Origin: Streptococcus varani
GTDB lineage: Bacteria > Bacillota > Bacilli > Lactobacillales > Streptococcaceae
Length of the DNA stretch: 64,000 bases
Assembly: GCF_001375655.1 (NCBI RefSeq)
Contig: NZ_CTEN01000001.1
Location: 372,001-436,000 of the forward strand
Direction: 5' to 3'
In this document: positions 52,025 through 62,080 of the stretch, in pieces
Position numbering within the stretch: position 1 is the stretch's first letter
Layout of the letters: each line of letters opens with the position of its first letter
Translations under genes and position numbers: made by a program
The notes under the pieces: generated by a model
What the model saw: the letters and a program-made list of their open reading frames with translations, nothing else
Databases searched by the model: none
What the model was told of the DNA's origin: nothing

Positions 52025-54271
52025 CTGGGTTAAATCAACCGAAATAATCCACTCACTGTTGTCTCGAATAGTGATTTCGAAATCAGTGGTGTAGAGAATC
52101 AGTCGAATATTAGTTCCTTTCTGGAATTTATAGATGGTTGGTTGTAAGTCCCAGTTAAAAGTCATCCATTCATCCGCTGGAACGGCTTCAACCGTTAGCA
52201 GGTCATTTCGGTTTTGTAGGTTGAGGTAGCCTTTAGTGATGACCCGGTAAGGGCTGTCTACAAATGGTAATTCCATGAGATTTTCCTGAGCATGGTAGCG
52301 CCCGTTATCGAGGCTAGCACGAGCTTTGAGGCTAGGGATGGGTGCCAGGCGTTTGCTCTGTCCAAAATCTAGGACTTGTGCGGATAAGAGTCCCTTAGCC
52401 ACGCTTGATTTGACCTTGAGTTGTAATTGCACCGGTCCATTGAGTAGGATGTCTTCTTTGACAGGGATGTCAATGCTAATTTGATTGGCCTTTCCGGCAT
52501 ATAAATCTTGATGAAAAGCTGCATAGGACTTACCGTAGGTAGCAAACGTTTCCTCTTCATAGGCTTGCTGGATGCTGGCGATTTCTTTTCCGAGAGGGAA
52601 AACCTCCTTCTTGGCTGCTCCAAAGTCTTTTAGACTAGTCCAAGTTTGGTCAGCGCTGTTATCCTGCCAGATGACAGTTGGGAGCCTATAGTTGTTTTCA
52701 TAGCCCAGTAGTTTTTGACTGAGGAGGGCATTCATCGACTCTCTGAAATCAATGGATTGCCAGTTGTTCATGTAAACGTGAGCGCCGTTATGTAAAAAGA
52801 GGTGCTTGTCAATATGATTTGGTAGAGCATGGAACATATTCCAAACATGGAGTGGTTTGACATTCCAATCCTGAGAGCCGTGAGTGAAAACAACCTGACA
52901 AGTGACCTTGTCTGCATGAAGGAGATAGTTGCGGTCATGCCAATATTGATTGTAATCACCTGACTCACGGTCCAGAGCTTGTCTTTCAGCGGACAAGCCT
53001 GCTTGGTAGGTCTTTCTTTGGCGAAGAAAATCCCCTGCTTGCAGGCTACGTGAATAGGTTAGGGCGGTCAAACTATCCAAATCTTCACCAGGATAACCAC
53101 CAGGACTGGTAACCAGTCCGTTTTCTCGGTAGTAATCATACCAGCTAGAAATTCCAGCTTCCGCGATGACAACTTCCAAGCCTGGAACTCCAGTTGTTGC
53201 TAAAGCATTGGACATGGTTCCTAGATAGGAGAGCCCACTTGTGGCCACCTTACCATTGGACCAGTCAGCAAGGACAAAAGCTGACCGTGTTTGATCGGTG
53301 TAGGCTTTGGTCCGGCCGTTGAGCCAATCAATCACAGCCTTATAGGCATAGACCTGTTGGTAGTCGCCAGAAGTCATATAACCAGTTGAACCCAAGGTGC
53401 CGACGCCGGATACATGGATATTCGCAAAGCCTCTAGCTAAGAAATAGTCATTTAATGAATACGAAGAGATGTGAGCCAGTTTCTCAGTTGCTTCAGAGAC
53501 TAGTAATGCGCGTGTGTCGCCCTCAAGGAGTTCCAAATTAGTTTGTTCTAGTTGGATATTACAAGGAGTTTTTTGAAGCAAGTCCGCTTCCATCTTATGG
53601 AGGGCAGCATCACTGGCTGTCTCATTGACACCTTGATGATAGGGGCTATTGGTGATGATAGCTGGGACTCTTAAAGCAGTGGCTTTGGGTCGGATGATAG
53701 ACACTTTGACTAGGTCTGTCTGTCCTGTTTTAGCTGTATCGACAGGAGTTTCCACATAGACCACTTCGCGGATCACATCCTTTGTTGAAAAAGTTGCCAA
53801 GGCTTTCCCGTTAAAGAAGTGATAGTGATTGTCCTCAGCCATCAAATCATCACTAACCAGCTGGTCTACCAGGCTATTTCCAGATTTGGTGCGGGTATTG
53901 AGCAGTTGGTAGAGGTTATCAATGACATTACCGAAAGTGATAGGAAAGCCTGATTCCTTGATAAAATCTGAAACATTGCTGTAGTCTACATGTGGAACAA
54001 AACCAAGTAACTGCAGGGCAACTTGGTAGAAAATTTGGTCGGTCAAGGCTATATCTGATTGGAAAAAAGTCAGCAAATCCAAGTCCCAGTCTGCAATCAG
54101 ATTGGATAATGGAATATCCGTATTTTCAATCAAAAAGAAAGACTTACGAACAAAGCTTTCTAAATTTTTCTTGTCTGTATTATCCGGATGGATATCAAAA
54201 CCCAGCTCCTTTAGCTCCTTGATTTGGATACTTCTGTCTATTTGTATATAAGAAAATTGATTAAAACGCAT
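51998..54271 (-). CDS. pepX: Xaa-Pro dipeptidyl-peptidase PepX
   Basis: 757 residues, full length for the S15 family. It removes Xaa-Pro dipeptides from peptide N-termini, in the cytoplasm, for nitrogen nutrition. The catalytic Ser is in [11 protein letters not shown] (about 348). The acidic and His residues are in [12 protein letters not shown] (Asp about 468) and HNGAHVYMN (His about 498). A C-terminal jelly-roll domain follows. Promoter on the minus strand: TAGACA, 17 bases, TATAAT (54310-54338). Convergent with the IS transposase. Confidence 0.96.
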   Translation of the reverse strand: MRFNQFSYIQIDRSIQIKELKELGFDIHPDNTDKKNLESFVRKSFFLIENTDIPLSNLIADWDLDLLTFFQSDIALTDQIFYQVALQLLGFVPHVDYSNVSDFIKESGFPITFGNVIDNLYQLLNTRTKSGNSLVDQLVSDDLMAEDNHYHFFNGKALATFSTKDVIREVVYVETPVDTAKTGQTDLVKVSIIRPKATALRVPAIITNSPYHQGVNETASDAALHKMEADLLQKTPCNIQLEQTNLELLEGDTRALLVSEATEKLAHISSYSLNDYFLARGFANIHVSGVGTLGSTGYMTSGDYQQVYAYKAVIDWLNGRTKAYTDQTRSAFVLADWSNGKVATSGLSYLGTMSNALATTGVPGLEVVIAEAGISSWYDYYRENGLVTSPGGYPGEDLDSLTALTYSRSLQAGDFLRQRKTYQAGLSAERQALDRESGDYNQYWHDRNYLLHADKVTCQVVFTHGSQDWNVKPLHVWNMFHALPNHIDKHLFLHNGAHVYMNNWQSIDFRESMNALLSQKLLGYENNYRLPTVIWQDNSADQTWTSLKDFGAAKKEVFPLGKEIASIQQAYEEETFATYGKSYAAFHQDLYAGKANQISIDIPVKEDILLNGPVQLQLKVKSSVAKGLLSAQVLDFGQSKRLAPIPSLKARASLDNGRYHAQENLMELPFVDSPYRVITKGYLNLQNRNDLLTVEAVPADEWMTFNWDLQPTIYKFQKGTNIRLILYTTDFEITIRDNSEWIISVDLTQSKMLLPRD

Positions 54272-54309
54272 AATTTCTCCTCAGTTCATGATTCTAATGC
54301 CCATTAACC

Positions 54310-54338
54310 ATTATAGCGGATATAAGTAGCTTTGTCTA
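54310..54338 (-). promoter_or_regulatory. pepX promoter
   Basis: Minus strand TAGACA (54333-54338), 17 bases, TATAAT (54310-54315). Confidence 0.8.
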
Positions 54339-54382
54339 AAAAAGAAAAAAATGAATTCCTTTTCAAAAAGATGTATAAAAGT

Positions 54383-54411
54383 TTGTCAAATCGTCCATTT
54401 TCCATTAAAAT
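54383..54411 (+). promoter_or_regulatory. cppA promoter
   Basis: TTGTCA (54383-54388), 17 bases, TAAAAT (54406-54411). Confidence 0.75.
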
Positions 54412-54439
54412 AGAAGAGTACTGATTTTAGGAGTAAGAA

Positions 54440-55177
54440 ATGTTAGAAGAAAAAAATATGATTGTCCCAGCCTTGAGAGTGAATAATCGAAGTGTTAACC
54501 AAACCTTTCTAGAAGAAAAATTGGGAATGAAAACGATTTTGGAAGAAGGTCCTTTTGCGGAGTTTGCTGGACATAAGCAAGATAAAAAAGCTAGACTGGT
54601 TTTGATTGAATCCCCTTCTATGCGGACACGAGCTGTCAAGGGTCTAAAAAAACTAGCCAACATCACCTTAAAAGTGAAAGATCCAGCAGAAATCGAAAGC
54701 CTGCTTGCAGAGGGAGCTCCTTTTAGCAAACTCTATCGTGGGAAAAAGGGTCTGGGTTTTGAAACCAGTATGCCAGAAGGCTACCGTTTTCTCTTGCATA
54801 GCGAAGAAAATTCGTCTGATTTACAAGAAATCTTGCCTCCTGTTACCTTTACCAGAGCAAATGACTTTTCGGGTTTGACAGAATTTTTTGTGGAAAAAAT
54901 TCTCATCAATACACCAAGTCCACAAGCCAGCAAAGATTTCTATCAGAAATTTTTGCCTGAACAAGACGTTGTTGCCTTCCAAGATGCCAAGGATGCGGAC
55001 TTATTGGCAGCAGCAGATAGCACTTGGGATTTGGATAGCTTACGCGTGCCACTTGCTTCGGATGCGGATTTAGCTACTTTGAAGTCACACTTAAGTGGAG
55101 ATTTCTTTATCGATAAGAAGGAAACTTTCTTACAGACGACAGATCCAAGTAATATCGAAATTTGGTTTGAAAAATGA
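54440..55177 (+). CDS. cppA: CppA-family protein (glyoxalase-like fold)
   Basis: 245 residues. The N-terminal half (IVPALRVNNRSVNQTFLEEKLGM, split over residues 8-30; SMRTRAVKGLKKLA about 54-67) and the C-terminal half (ending NIEIWFEK) match the CppA_N and CppA_C domains of streptococci. CppA was described as a putative C3-degrading protease, but no protease motif is visible; the fold resembles VOC/glyoxalase proteins, so the activity is doubtful. TAGGAG precedes the ATG. It overlaps the serine hydrolase by four bases. Confidence 0.85.
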   Translation: MLEEKNMIVPALRVNNRSVNQTFLEEKLGMKTILEEGPFAEFAGHKQDKKARLVLIESPSMRTRAVKGLKKLANITLKVKDPAEIESLLAEGAPFSKLYRGKKGLGFETSMPEGYRFLLHSEENSSDLQEILPPVTFTRANDFSGLTEFFVEKILINTPSPQASKDFYQKFLPEQDVVAFQDAKDADLLAAADSTWDLDSLRVPLASDADLATLKSHLSGDFFIDKKETFLQTTDPSNIEIWFEK

Positions 55178-56097
55178 GACAAAACATTTTTGACAAAATT
55201 CAAGATCAGATAGCAGAAAACCTCTATCTGGGTGCCAGTTTATCCCTATATTCGGATGGGCACTGGCAAAACTATTATTTTGGTCAAAGCCAGGAAGGCC
55301 AGCCGACACGAGCTGGTCTTCTTTATGATTTAGCTTCGGTTTCCAAGGTAGTGGGTGTCGGAACTCTGCTTATTTTTTTGCTTCAAGAAGGAAAGATTGA
55401 TTTGGATTGTCCGTTAAAAAGCTATTATCCTGCTGTTGCGGATGCGAGTCTGACCATTCGGCAGCTAGTCACTCATGCATCTGGAATCAACCCTTTTATC
55501 CCCAATCGGGATGAGTTGGATGAGGCTGCTTTGAGAAAAGCCATTAACCAGATTCAAGTGACGGACCAGAAGGCGTTTCACTATACGGATCTTAACTTAC
55601 TTTTACTCGGTTTCATGCTAGAAGAAATCTACGGTCAATCTCTTGACGAAATTTTGCAGGAGCAGATTTTCAATCCTTGGCAAATGAAGAGAACAAGTTT
55701 TGGTCCTGTGGAAGGAGCGGTTCCAACAGTTAAAGAAATACCAGCAGGGATTGTTCATGATCCAAAAGCCAGAGTCTTGGAGCCTCATGCCGGGTCTGCT
55801 GGCCTCTTTTCTACCATAGAAGATATGCAGATTTTCCTCCAACATTATCTAGAGGATACTTTTGCGGAGAAACTGACTCAAAATATCAGTTTTTCCAAGG
55901 CGCGCTCTGTTGTCTGGAATATTGAGGATGGGGATTGGTTAGACCATACTGGCTATACCGGGCCCTTTATCATGGTCAATCGCAAGGCGCAAAAGGCAGC
56001 TATTTTTTTAACCAACCGGACCTACCTTTATGACGATCGAACTCTCTGGATTGCAAAACGGAGAGAGCTACGAGACCTAATCAAGGCTCATCTTTAG
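55174..56097 (+). CDS. Serine hydrolase of the beta-lactamase/class C family
   Basis: 307 residues. SxxK in LASVSKVVG (Ser about 54), the YxN-like YTDLN (about 137) and a KTG-equivalent DHTGYTG (about 262). The family includes esterases, carboxypeptidases and antibiotic-modifying enzymes. There is no signal peptide, so it is cytoplasmic. Its ATG overlaps the cppA stop (ATGA), so the two are coupled. Confidence 0.87.
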   Translation: MRQNIFDKIQDQIAENLYLGASLSLYSDGHWQNYYFGQSQEGQPTRAGLLYDLASVSKVVGVGTLLIFLLQEGKIDLDCPLKSYYPAVADASLTIRQLVTHASGINPFIPNRDELDEAALRKAINQIQVTDQKAFHYTDLNLLLLGFMLEEIYGQSLDEILQEQIFNPWQMKRTSFGPVEGAVPTVKEIPAGIVHDPKARVLEPHAGSAGLFSTIEDMQIFLQHYLEDTFAEKLTQNISFSKARSVVWNIEDGDWLDHTGYTGPFIMVNRKAQKAAIFLTNRTYLYDDRTLWIAKRRELRDLIKAHL

Positions 56098-56106
56098 GAG
56101 AAAATG

Positions 56107-56640
56107 ATGAAATATGCAGTGCTTTTACGAGGAATTAATGTCGGTGGTAAAAATAAAGTCCTTATGAGCCAGTTGCGAGAGCAGGTGCAAAAGCTAGGCT
56201 ACCAGCAGGTAGAGACCTATATCAATAGCGGGAATCTTTTCTTCGACACGCAAGAACCCTATCCTGAAATCCATCAAAAGTTGAAGCAGTTTTTTGAAGA
56301 AAACTATCCTTTCATACAAGCCTTTTCTCTCTTTGACAAGGAAAGTTACCAAGCTGACCTCAATCAGTTACCAGATTGGTGGCAAGAAGACTTGGCCCGA
56401 AAAGATGTCCTTTTTTATACAGACCGGGTGGACAAAGAGGAAGCTCAAAGCCGCATCAAGGCTATGCCTTTGAAAAATGAAGTGGTGCATTTTGGACAAT
56501 TGGGTGTTTACTGGGGGAAATATGATGAGAAGGAATATTTGAAAACAGCCTACCATAAATATTTGATCAAGGAGCCTTATTACAAATGGATTACGATTCG
56601 CAATGGAAAAACGTTTGCCAAATTAGCCTCCTATTTATAG
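56107..56640 (+). CDS. DUF1697 family protein
   Basis: 177 residues. N-terminal YAVLLRGINVGGKNKVLM and VETYINSGNLFF are diagnostic of DUF1697, a widespread cytoplasmic family of unknown function. ATG 56107 is preferred over 56104 because AGGAG ends six bases before it. It is the third gene of the cppA unit and is followed by a terminator. Confidence 0.87.
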   Translation: MKYAVLLRGINVGGKNKVLMSQLREQVQKLGYQQVETYINSGNLFFDTQEPYPEIHQKLKQFFEENYPFIQAFSLFDKESYQADLNQLPDWWQEDLARKDVLFYTDRVDKEEAQSRIKAMPLKNEVVHFGQLGVYWGKYDEKEYLKTAYHKYLIKEPYYKWITIRNGKTFAKLASYL

Positions 56641-56669
56641 AATTAAAAGAGCCAAATACCAAGAGATTG

Positions 56670-56694
56670 ATCAGTTTTTTGAAAACTGATTTTT
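56670..56694 (+). terminator. Terminator after the DUF1697 gene
   Basis: ATCAGTTTT with AAAACTGAT (56670-56690) and four or five T's. Confidence 0.78.
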
Positions 56695-56858
56695 CCTTTT
56701 AAAGAGATGGAGCCCATTTTTCTAGAAACGGTTTTGTCATAATAGCTCCCTATTTGATAAATGCTTGTAATAAAAAACATTCTTTTTTAATTTCCTTGTG
56801 ATTTTTTTGACGCAATTATTTGATAGTATTGTCTTATCAAAAAATGGAGAAATAAGAA

Positions 56859-57680
56859 ATGAAAAAAGTTTTAGGAAAAGTAAGCTTATTCGCCCTTGTC
56901 TTGGCTGGTGGTCTTTTAATGGATCAGTCTGCATCTGCGGATACTTCATATACGATTCAACAGGGTGATTCTTTCTATTTGATTGCCCAAAAATATGGTC
57001 TGGATCCAAATACTTTGGCTGCAGCTAACGGTTTGGGCATCTATGATTTGATTGTACCTGGTCAAGTTTTGACAATACCTGGTTACCAAGCACCGGCAAC
57101 AGTGGTAGAAAATCCGGCACCTGCCGTTGCAAGTTCGACAAGTTCAAGTAACTATACAGTTCAAGCAGGTGATTCCTTCTCTTCTATTGCCGCAACCTAC
57201 GGGATGGACTTTAATCAGTTGGCAAGCAATAATGGTTTGAACATCTATTCTACTATTGTCCCAGGGCAAATTTTGCAAGTAACTGCACCAGCAGGAACTA
57301 GAGCACAAGTGGAAACAACTTCTTCTTACTATTTGCCAGGTTATACTTATGAACCAGGTGTTAACTATCCAGTTGGTCAATGTACTTGGGCTGTTCAAAA
57401 GTTGACAGGCTGGGCTGGCGACTGGTGGGGAAATGCTTCGCAGTGGGCTGAGAATGCTTTCCGTGAAGGTTTTGCAGTTGGTACGACACCAGCAGTCGGT
57501 GCAATTGCGGTATGGAACGACGGTGGATTCGGTCACGTAGCTTTAGTAACCGGTGTGGATGGAAACAATATTCAAGTATTGGAAGCCAATATCAATGGAC
57601 GCCAATGGATTGATAATCATCGTGGTTGGTTCAATCCAAATGCAGCTTCTGGTCACCTTTCATATATTTACGCTCCTTAA
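56859..57680 (+). CDS. Secreted LysM-LysM-CHAP peptidoglycan hydrolase
   Basis: 273 residues. Signal peptide (about 1-27, cleavage near SASA-D), LysM 1 (YTIQQGDSFYLIAQKYG, about 31-75), a short Pro/Ala/Ser linker and LysM 2 (YTVQAGDSFSSIAATYG, about 95-140). A CHAP domain follows, with the catalytic Cys in PVGQCTWAVQKL (about 173) and His in GGFGHVALVTG (about 226). It should bind the wall and cleave peptide stems or amide bonds, probably in cell separation. A WalR (VicR) box would be expected; none is clear. Monocistronic. Confidence 0.92.
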   Translation: MKKVLGKVSLFALVLAGGLLMDQSASADTSYTIQQGDSFYLIAQKYGLDPNTLAAANGLGIYDLIVPGQVLTIPGYQAPATVVENPAPAVASSTSSSNYTVQAGDSFSSIAATYGMDFNQLASNNGLNIYSTIVPGQILQVTAPAGTRAQVETTSSYYLPGYTYEPGVNYPVGQCTWAVQKLTGWAGDWWGNASQWAENAFREGFAVGTTPAVGAIAVWNDGGFGHVALVTGVDGNNIQVLEANINGRQWIDNHRGWFNPNAASGHLSYIYAP

Positions 57681-57686
57681 ATATTC

Positions 57687-57714
57687 AAAACAGCTCGAAA
57701 GAGTTGTTTTTTTT
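57687..57714 (+). terminator. Terminator of the LysM-CHAP gene
   Basis: AAAACAGCTC (57687-57696), loop GAAA, GAGTTGTTTT (57701-57710), then T's. Confidence 0.9.
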
Positions 57715-57770
57715 GTGCATTATCATTGCAAAATCTGTTTTTCTGTAATAAAATTGACAAATCAAACATT

Positions 57771-57878
57771 TATAGCCAAATGAATTAGCTTTAGGACTAG
57801 GAACTGAGGTGCAGGCAGTACTGGAGTAGGGCAAGCCGATAGTGACAACGTATTGAAGTTAATTCAAAAGGCAATATA
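57771..57878 (+). repeat. BOX-like repeat element 2
   Basis: 108 bases: TATAGCC... to ...GGCAATATA, with GGACTAGGAACTGAGG, GCAGGCAGTACTGGAGTA and GGGCAAG in the same order as copy 1 (49410-49515). As with copy 1 it ends just before the ribosome-binding site of the next gene (TAAAGGAG). Confidence 0.7.
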
Positions 57879-57892
57879 AATAAAGGAGACCT

Positions 57893-58249
57893 ATGTCAAC
57901 TCTTACATCCGTGCTCGCAACCTTAGTTGCCTTGGAGCATTTTTATATTTTTTATCTTGAAACCCTTGCGACTCAATCAAAAACGACTGGCCGTATTTTT
58001 AATATGAGCCAGGAAGAATTAGCAAAGCCATCAGTTGATAAACTCTTTAAAAACCAAGGTGTTTACAATGGTCTTATTGCTGTCTGTCTCCTATATGGCC
58101 TCTACATTTCAAAGGCTACTGAGTTAGTCGCTTTATTTTTAATTTTTGTTGTGGCAGTAGCACTTTATGGAGCACTGACAACCGATAAGAAAATCCTATT
58201 GACTCAGGGTGGCCTGGCTATATTGGCATTGTTTGGTTTATTATTTTGA
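57893..58249 (+). CDS. DUF1304 family membrane protein
   Basis: 118 residues with four hydrophobic helices (about 5-22, 55-73, 77-93 and 100-118) and the family motif LVALEHFYIFYLE near the N-terminus. Function unknown. AAAGGAG lies eight bases before the ATG, directly after a BOX-like repeat, so the repeat is probably in its leader. A terminator follows. Confidence 0.85.
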   Translation: MSTLTSVLATLVALEHFYIFYLETLATQSKTTGRIFNMSQEELAKPSVDKLFKNQGVYNGLIAVCLLYGLYISKATELVALFLIFVVAVALYGALTTDKKILLTQGGLAILALFGLLF

Positions 58250-58256
58250 GAAATGA

Positions 58257-58291
58257 AAAAGAAGAAATCCGAGGATCTCTTCTTTTGTTTT
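58257..58291. terminator. Bidirectional terminator
   Basis: AAAAGAAGA with TCTTCTTTT (58257-58286), A-run and T-run either side. Shared by the DUF1304 gene and pfl. Confidence 0.8.
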
Positions 58292-58293
58292 GT

Positions 58294-60633
58294 TTATTTA
58301 ATCAAGTCTGGCACTGATTCGTCCAAAGAAAGCACTTCGTGGAAGACGCGGTGAGTCAATTCCATTTTTTGTTCTTTAGAGAGATACTTAGTATTGACAC
58401 AGTAGCCTGAGATACGAACGATAACATCTTCGCCGGCCATGATTTTATCATAAACATCTTTCAAGTCCATAACGTTCAAGTTAACGTGCTGACCGCCACC
58501 TTCAAAGTAACCATCAAGGATTGTTACCAAGTTGTTAACTTGCTCATCAAATGTTTTACCAAGAGCTTTTGGTGAAACTTGAGTAGTGAGCGAGATACCA
58601 TCATTGGCATGTTTGAAGTTTAGTTTAGCCAAAGAATTGAGATTTTGCAACCAACCGCCACGTGCTTTAGAAGTTGGGTTAGCACCTGGTGGGAAGAATT
58701 CTACTTTAGAAGTGTTGGTTGTGCCATCTTCGTTGAGGAATACACCACGGTGTACTGGAGAGTTAGCCGTTTGTTTTGAGTAGGCAACGTTTGAAGTGAT
58801 GGTCAAGATTGAAACAGTCGCTTCAGCATTTTTGTAGAGTTTGTGGCGGTTGAGGCGAGTGAAGAATGCTTCCATCAACCATTTAGCGATATCATCTACA
58901 CGGTCATCATCTTCACCATAACGAGGGAAGTCACCAGTTACTTCATAGTCGTAGATGAAGCCGTCTTCGTCACGAACTGGTTTTACTTGAGCGTATTTGA
59001 TGGCTGACAATGAGTCAACTGTATTGGCGAAACCACAGATACCGAATCCCATGTTAGCACGCAAGTGAGTTGGCAAGAAGGCCATTTGTACTGCTTCGTA
59101 GTTGTACTTATCTGTCATGTAGTGGATGATATTCATGGCATCTACATAGGTGTCCGTCAACCAGTCAAGGGCAATTTCAAAGTTTTTGATAACTGTATCG
59201 TAGTCAAAGATTTCAGATTTATCCGGTTCAACGCCATCAAATACTTTGTAGTCTTTGTGTACATCGTCGTAACCGCCGTTCCAACTGGAAAGGAGACCTT
59301 TCAATACGTTGACACGAGCACCGAAGTATTGGATGTTGTGGCGTTCGTTTTCGCTTTCTGGATCAAGTGGAGATACACAACATGAGATACAGCTCATTTC
59401 GCCGTAACCGTCTTTTGCCATTGTTGTTACACCTTCGTATTGGATAGAGGAGTGTTTGTGGCTCATTGCCATACAGTAGCGACGGAAAGCATATGGCAAT
59501 TTATCTGTCCAAAGAACTGTCAAGTTTGGTTCTGGAGAGTTACCGATATTGTCAAGAGTGTTCAAGAAACGGAAATCCATCTTAGTAACACGGTGACGAC
59601 CGTCGTTCCCCATACCAGCCATAGAAGTTGTCAAGAAAGTTGGGTCACCTGAATAGATTTCGTCAAAGGCTTTTGTACGAGCAAATTTAACGGTACGGAG
59701 TTTCAATACGAAATCATCAACGAATTCTTGGATTTCAGATTCAGTGAAAGTACCGCGAGCCAAGTCACGTTCAGCATAGATATCCAAAACGATTGGCACA
59801 CGTCCAAGAGAAGTTGCTGCACCATTGATAACACGGCAGACGGCCATGAAGGCGATGTTTACCCATTGAATCGCTTCTTTTGTGTTTTCAGCTGGTTTGC
59901 GAACATCTACACCATAGTGGTCACCGAGGGCAACGACTTGTTGGAGTGCTTGGTATTGAAGATTGATTTCTTCGCGGAGACGGATTGTTTCTTCGTCAAT
60001 CTCTACGATGGCGTTCCAATCTTTCACTTTCTCTTCCATCAAGTAGTCAGCTCCGTATAGTGCAAGACGAGCGTACATACCGATGATACGTCCACGTGAG
60101 TAAGCATCTGGAAGACCAGAAACGTGGTGAGAGTGACGCGCGCGACGGATGTTTGAAGTATAAGCACGGAAGATACCGTCGTTTACTGTTGTCGCATGTT
60201 TTGTGTAAATTTCATGGAGAAGAGGATCAGGAGTGTATCCATTTTCGATCAAAGTCGTTTCAGCCATACGGATACCACCGCGAGGCATGAAGTTGAGTTT
60301 GAAGAGTTCATCGTTTTGGATACCGAAGATAACTTCATTTTCTTGATCGATGTAGCCAGCTGGGATATCGGCGATCGAAGTCGCACGATCGATATCCATT
60401 GGGAAACGAGTGTCTTCATAGTGAGCTTTTGTTTCTTCGATAATCTTTTTGATTTTCAATGAACGCTCAGTTGGACCAGCCAAGAAGCTTTCGTCGCCGT
60501 CATATGGCTTGTAGTTTGCTTGTACGAAACGAGTGACACTCGCTTTTTCTTGCCAGTCTGTACCGACAAAACCGTCCCAAGCTTTGGCAAAAATGTCTTC
60601 AGCAACATTTTTAGTTTTAACTTTTGTTGACAT
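58294..60633 (-). CDS. pfl: Formate acetyltransferase (pyruvate formate-lyase)
   Basis: 779 residues, full length. This glycyl-radical enzyme converts pyruvate and CoA to formate and acetyl-CoA in anaerobic mixed-acid fermentation. The adjacent catalytic cysteines are in [12 protein letters not shown] (about 413-419). The radical glycine is in [11 protein letters not shown] near residue 745. It needs the activase PflA, not in this window. A GGAGAAAT ribosome-binding site precedes the ATG. Minus-strand promoter at 60682-60710 and two Rex-like boxes upstream fit redox control. Confidence 0.97.
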   Translation of the reverse strand: MSTKVKTKNVAEDIFAKAWDGFVGTDWQEKASVTRFVQANYKPYDGDESFLAGPTERSLKIKKIIEETKAHYEDTRFPMDIDRATSIADIPAGYIDQENEVIFGIQNDELFKLNFMPRGGIRMAETTLIENGYTPDPLLHEIYTKHATTVNDGIFRAYTSNIRRARHSHHVSGLPDAYSRGRIIGMYARLALYGADYLMEEKVKDWNAIVEIDEETIRLREEINLQYQALQQVVALGDHYGVDVRKPAENTKEAIQWVNIAFMAVCRVINGAATSLGRVPIVLDIYAERDLARGTFTESEIQEFVDDFVLKLRTVKFARTKAFDEIYSGDPTFLTTSMAGMGNDGRHRVTKMDFRFLNTLDNIGNSPEPNLTVLWTDKLPYAFRRYCMAMSHKHSSIQYEGVTTMAKDGYGEMSCISCCVSPLDPESENERHNIQYFGARVNVLKGLLSSWNGGYDDVHKDYKVFDGVEPDKSEIFDYDTVIKNFEIALDWLTDTYVDAMNIIHYMTDKYNYEAVQMAFLPTHLRANMGFGICGFANTVDSLSAIKYAQVKPVRDEDGFIYDYEVTGDFPRYGEDDDRVDDIAKWLMEAFFTRLNRHKLYKNAEATVSILTITSNVAYSKQTANSPVHRGVFLNEDGTTNTSKVEFFPPGANPTSKARGGWLQNLNSLAKLNFKHANDGISLTTQVSPKALGKTFDEQVNNLVTILDGYFEGGGQHVNLNVMDLKDVYDKIMAGEDVIVRISGYCVNTKYLSKEQKMELTHRVFHEVLSLDESVPDLIK

Positions 60634-60681
60634 GAGATTTCTCCTTTAAAAGTTTATGCATTGACATGCATTTGTACACTC

Positions 60682-60710
60682 ATTATAACATGTGAAAAGT
60701 CAATTTACAA
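60682..60710 (-). promoter_or_regulatory. pfl promoter
   Basis: Minus strand TTGTAA (60705-60710), 17 bases, TATAAT (60682-60687) with a TG extension. Confidence 0.8.
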
Positions 60711-60738
60711 CCGGAAATAACTTGAAAATATATGAAAA

Positions 60739-60779
60739 ATGTGAAAATATTTACATGAGAATTGTGAGAAAATTCACGA
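60739..60779. promoter_or_regulatory. Two Rex-like boxes
   Basis: ATGTGAAAATATTTACAT (60739-60756) and TTGTGAGAAAATTCACGA (60762-60779) both resemble the Rex consensus TTGTGAA-N4-TTCACAA. Rex senses NADH/NAD and controls pfl and related fermentation genes in streptococci. The assignment is by pattern only. Confidence 0.5.
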
Positions 60780-60900
60780 ATAGCTTGATATACTGGTCTT
60801 ATTGGCTTGAGCTAAAAATGAAAATATGAAAATGAGGATAGAAGAAAGGGGTTTCATGTCTGAAATGGAACTCTGATTTCGGGATGAAACAGTTAGAATG

Positions 60901-60909
60901 TGATATAAT
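60901..60909 (+). promoter_or_regulatory. dinB extended -10
   Basis: TGATATAAT at 60901-60909, no clear -35. The nested inverted repeat at 60851-60890 lies just upstream. Confidence 0.6.
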
Positions 60910-60946
60910 GAACTAATGCATAAAAATTAAACGAAAGAGGATAGTG

Positions 60947-62026
60947 ATGCTCATTTTCCCCCTTATAAATGACATATCTAGAAAAATCATCCACATAGAT
61001 ATGGATGCCTTTTTTGCTGCTATTGAAGTGAGAGATAACCCATCTTTGAGAGGAAAACCGGTCATCATTGCTAGGGATCCGAGGCAATCAGGTGGGCGTG
61101 GTGTCGTCTCAACCTGTTCTTATGAAGCAAGGGAATTTGGTGTTCATTCGGCCATGTCTTCCAAGGAAGCTTATGAACGTTGCCCACAGGGAATCTTTAT
61201 TTCTGGTCATTACGATAAATATCTGAAAGTCGGGCAAGAGTTACGAGAGATTTTCTTTCGTTATACGGATTTAGTGGAGCCCATGTCCATCGATGAGGCT
61301 TATTTGGATGTGACAGAAAATAAACTGGGCATTTCATCGGCTGTCAAAATCGCTAAGCTCATTCAGTACGATATTTGGAATGAGTTGAAATTGACGGCTT
61401 CGGCAGGTGTTTCTTATAATAAATTTTTAGCTAAAATCGCTTCTGATATGGAAAAGCCGTGTGGCTTGACCCTTATCCGTCCGGATGATGCTGCTTCTAT
61501 TTTGTCTGAACTGCCGATTGAGAAATTTTACGGAGTCGGAAAAAAGTCTGTGGAACGCCTGCATGGTATGGGCGTTTTTAAGGGCTCAGATCTGCTAGAG
61601 ATTCCTGAGATGACTCTCATCGATAAATTTGGTCGCTTTGGCTTTGATCTCTATCGCAAGGCTCGTGGAATTTCTAACTCTCCCGTCAAGACTCATCGCA
61701 TTCGCAAGTCTGTTGGCAAGGAGCGGACCTACGGCAAGCTCCTCTACCGACTTGAAGATGTGAACAAGGAACTGTCCTCCTTAGCTCAGCGAGTAGCAGT
61801 CAGTCTGGATAAGCATGGTAAGGTGGGCAGGACCATCGTTATCAAAGTCCGCTATGCTGATTTTACCACTTTGACCAAGCGTCGGACACTGGATTTTCCC
61901 ACAGCTGATCAAGAAGAGATTTTGCGCATCAGTGAGGAAATCTTTGATTCGCTTGGAGAAACAAATAAAGGAGTCCGTCTTCTGGGGATTACCTTGACCA
62001 ATTTGGAAGATAAGGTTGGAGAATAA
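60947..62026 (+). CDS. dinB: DNA polymerase IV (Y family)
   Basis: 359 residues from ATG 60947 ([23 protein letters not shown]); the GTG three bases earlier is less likely. It is an error-prone translesion polymerase. Catalytic acidic residues are in [12 protein letters not shown] (about 18) and [11 protein letters not shown] (about 116). [18 protein letters not shown], the thumb and the C-terminal little-finger domain are all present. AAAGAGG lies upstream. The divergent arrangement with pfl is conserved in the mitis group. Confidence 0.95.
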   Translation: MLIFPLINDISRKIIHIDMDAFFAAIEVRDNPSLRGKPVIIARDPRQSGGRGVVSTCSYEAREFGVHSAMSSKEAYERCPQGIFISGHYDKYLKVGQELREIFFRYTDLVEPMSIDEAYLDVTENKLGISSAVKIAKLIQYDIWNELKLTASAGVSYNKFLAKIASDMEKPCGLTLIRPDDAASILSELPIEKFYGVGKKSVERLHGMGVFKGSDLLEIPEMTLIDKFGRFGFDLYRKARGISNSPVKTHRIRKSVGKERTYGKLLYRLEDVNKELSSLAQRVAVSLDKHGKVGRTIVIKVRYADFTTLTKRRTLDFPTADQEEILRISEEIFDSLGETNKGVRLLGITLTNLEDKVGE

Positions 62027-62028
62027 AT

Positions 62029-62074
62029 AAAAAACCATCCCCTAGCTCCTCAGAGAGCTAAGTCATGGTTTTCC
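62029..62074. terminator. Terminator between dinB and recD2
   Basis: Nested stem: AAAACCAT (62031-62038) with ATGGTTTT (62065-62072), and TAGCTC (62043-62048) with GAGCTA (62055-62060). Shared by the convergent genes. Confidence 0.8.
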
Positions 62075-62080
62075 GGATTC

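Larger units (their letters stand above)
60634..60946. other. Divergent pfl / dinB intergenic region
   Basis: 313 bases. In order: the pfl leader with an ATGCAT-TGAC-ATGCAT repeat (60656-60671), the pfl promoter (60682-60710), two Rex-like palindromes (60739-60756 and 60762-60779), a nested inverted repeat (60851-60890) and the dinB extended -10 (60901-60909). Confidence 0.7.

Noticed and set aside
56741..56858. WalR (VicR) box upstream of the LysM-CHAP hydrolase
   Set aside because: TGTAA occurs once, but the required second direct repeat at 11-base spacing is absent.
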